Assembly (NCBI GenBank): GCA_014377795.1
Contig: JACMOY010000253.1
Coordinates: 1 to 6,014 of the forward strand
Length of the DNA: 6,014 nt
Source of the DNA: Actinomycetota bacterium
GTDB lineage: Bacteria > Actinomycetota > Actinomycetes > Actinomycetales > Angustibacteraceae
Reading direction: 5' to 3'
Shown here: positions 5,867 to 6,014 of the stretch, piece by piece
Layout of the letters: each line of letters begins with the position of its first letter
Numbering within the stretch: the first letter of the stretch is position 1
Program-made: the position numbers and the translations under genes
Notes under the pieces: model-generated
The model's input: only the letters and a program-made list of their open reading frames with translations
What the model was told of the DNA's origin: nothing
The model's database searches: none

Positions 5867-5923
5867 CCGTACGACGCCCGCCGCTGACGCGCGCACGGCG
5901 CGCCCCCTCTCGGCGTCGTACGG
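5867..5923. repeat. 12-bp perfect inverted repeat, candidate operator pair
   Basis: The left arm ccgtacgacgcc (5867-5878) is the exact reverse complement of the right arm ggcgtcgtacgg (5912-5923), with 33 bases between and a centre-to-centre distance of 45 bp. Each arm also contains the 6-bp palindrome CGTACG, so each could be a separate binding site. The right arm overlaps the proposed -10 box of the thioesterase gene, a typical repressor position. Confidence 0.5.
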
Positions 5924-5924
5924 T
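5919..5924 (+). promoter_or_regulatory. -10 box of a leaderless promoter
   Basis: TACGGT fits the TANNNT actinobacterial -10 consensus and ends 7 bases before the A of the ATG at 5932, the spacing expected if transcription begins at the start codon itself. No Shine-Dalgarno precedes the ATG, consistent with a leaderless mRNA. There is no clear -35. Confidence 0.45.
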
Positions 5925-5931
5925 GTCGGCC

Positions 5932-6014
5932 ATGACCACCGGCCCCTTCGCACCCGGCTCGCTCCGGCCTGGCCTGCGGGCCACCGTGCAGCACCAGGTC
6001 GCCGAGTCCGACAC
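5932..6014 (+). CDS. Thioesterase family protein (FlK-like), 3' partial
   Basis: Twenty-seven codons from an ATG to the right edge read MTTGPFAPG, then SLRPGLRATVQHQVAESD and the start of a Thr codon. The L-x-PGL-x-ATV-x-H-x-V-x-E-x-DT opening is the N-terminal strand pair of hot-dog-fold thioesterases related to fluoroacetyl-CoA thioesterase FlK, whose members hydrolyse short acyl-CoA thioesters in the cytoplasm. The catalytic residues would lie beyond the window, so activity is inferred from the opening only. The gene is transcribed divergently from the Nif3-metZ operon. Its promoter region carries the 12-bp inverted repeat, and the ATG appears leaderless. Confidence 0.6.
   Translation, partial: MTTGPFAPGSLRPGLRATVQHQVAESD

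Larger units (their letters stand above)
5125..5931. other. Gene-poor intergenic stretch with degenerate frames and dyad repeats
   Basis: No intact gene could be supported in these 807 bases between the divergent Nif3-like and thioesterase genes. GC content is visibly lower than in the flanking genes from about 5215 to 5800, and stop codons are frequent in all frames. Short frames with coding-like third-position bias are interrupted by stops (see separate entry and findings). Structural elements are a dyad at 5221-5244, a hairpin at 5595-5611, a 16-bp palindrome at 5610-5625, a hairpin at 5697-5718 and a 12-bp inverted repeat at 5867-5923. Confidence 0.6.

Noticed and set aside
5748..6014. 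88-codon minus-strand frame open to the right edge
   Set aside because: It is antisense to the thioesterase start and the candidate promoter. Its Arg-rich translation matches no family and its codon bias is mixed.
1..6014. CRISPR arrays, tRNA/rRNA genes, riboswitches and intact insertion sequences
   Set aside because: Looked for on both strands: no regularly spaced repeats, no tRNA-like CCA arm or TTCGA loop context, no SAM or cobalamin riboswitch core near metZ or the operon start, and no transposase motif.

Overview
The window looks like chromosomal DNA from a high-GC actinomycete. The evidence is the strong preference for G or C at third codon positions, GTG starts, four-base stop/start overlaps, and families typical of Actinomycetota (DUF222-type HNH endonuclease, RNase H/CobC-type fusion, leaderless-looking start). 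I cannot place it below phylum.

Layout: (1) 1-239, plus strand: the C-terminal end of an HNH endonuclease entering from the left edge, closed by an imperfect 11-bp hairpin that lies between it and the convergent operon. (2) 331-5124, minus strand: one tightly packed unit of six genes, transcribed right to left: Nif3-like dinuclear-metal protein, coiled-coil/C4 zinc-ribbon protein, RNase H-histidine phosphatase fusion, a 65-aa DUF1737 protein, MetZ (O-succinylhomoserine sulfhydrylase), and an antibiotic-biosynthesis-monooxygenase (ABM) fold protein. (3) 5125-5931: about 800 bases without a convincing intact gene. Base composition is lower in GC, and the stretch holds protein-like but interrupted reading frames, a 16-bp perfect palindrome and several hairpins. 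(4) 5932-6014, plus strand: the start of a FlK-like thioesterase running off the right edge. It has a leaderless-type -10 box, and a 12-bp inverted repeat overlaps that box.

The first three operon genes match, in order, the conserved neighbourhood known from Mycobacterium tuberculosis as Rv2230c-Rv2229c-Rv2228c. The phosphatase half of the fusion belongs to the CobC/alpha-ribazole phosphatase-like group, so a link to cobalamin is possible. MetZ makes homocysteine by direct sulfhydrylation, and homocysteine is the substrate of cobalamin-dependent methionine synthase. A shared methionine/B12 theme is therefore reasonable but remains inference.

The most distinctive sequence-level observations are a probable CTG start codon with a strong Shine-Dalgarno for the zinc-ribbon gene, a chain of NTGA overlaps through the operon, and the dyad structures in the gene-poor right-hand region. 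I see no complete undescribed system, CRISPR array, tRNA or insertion sequence.
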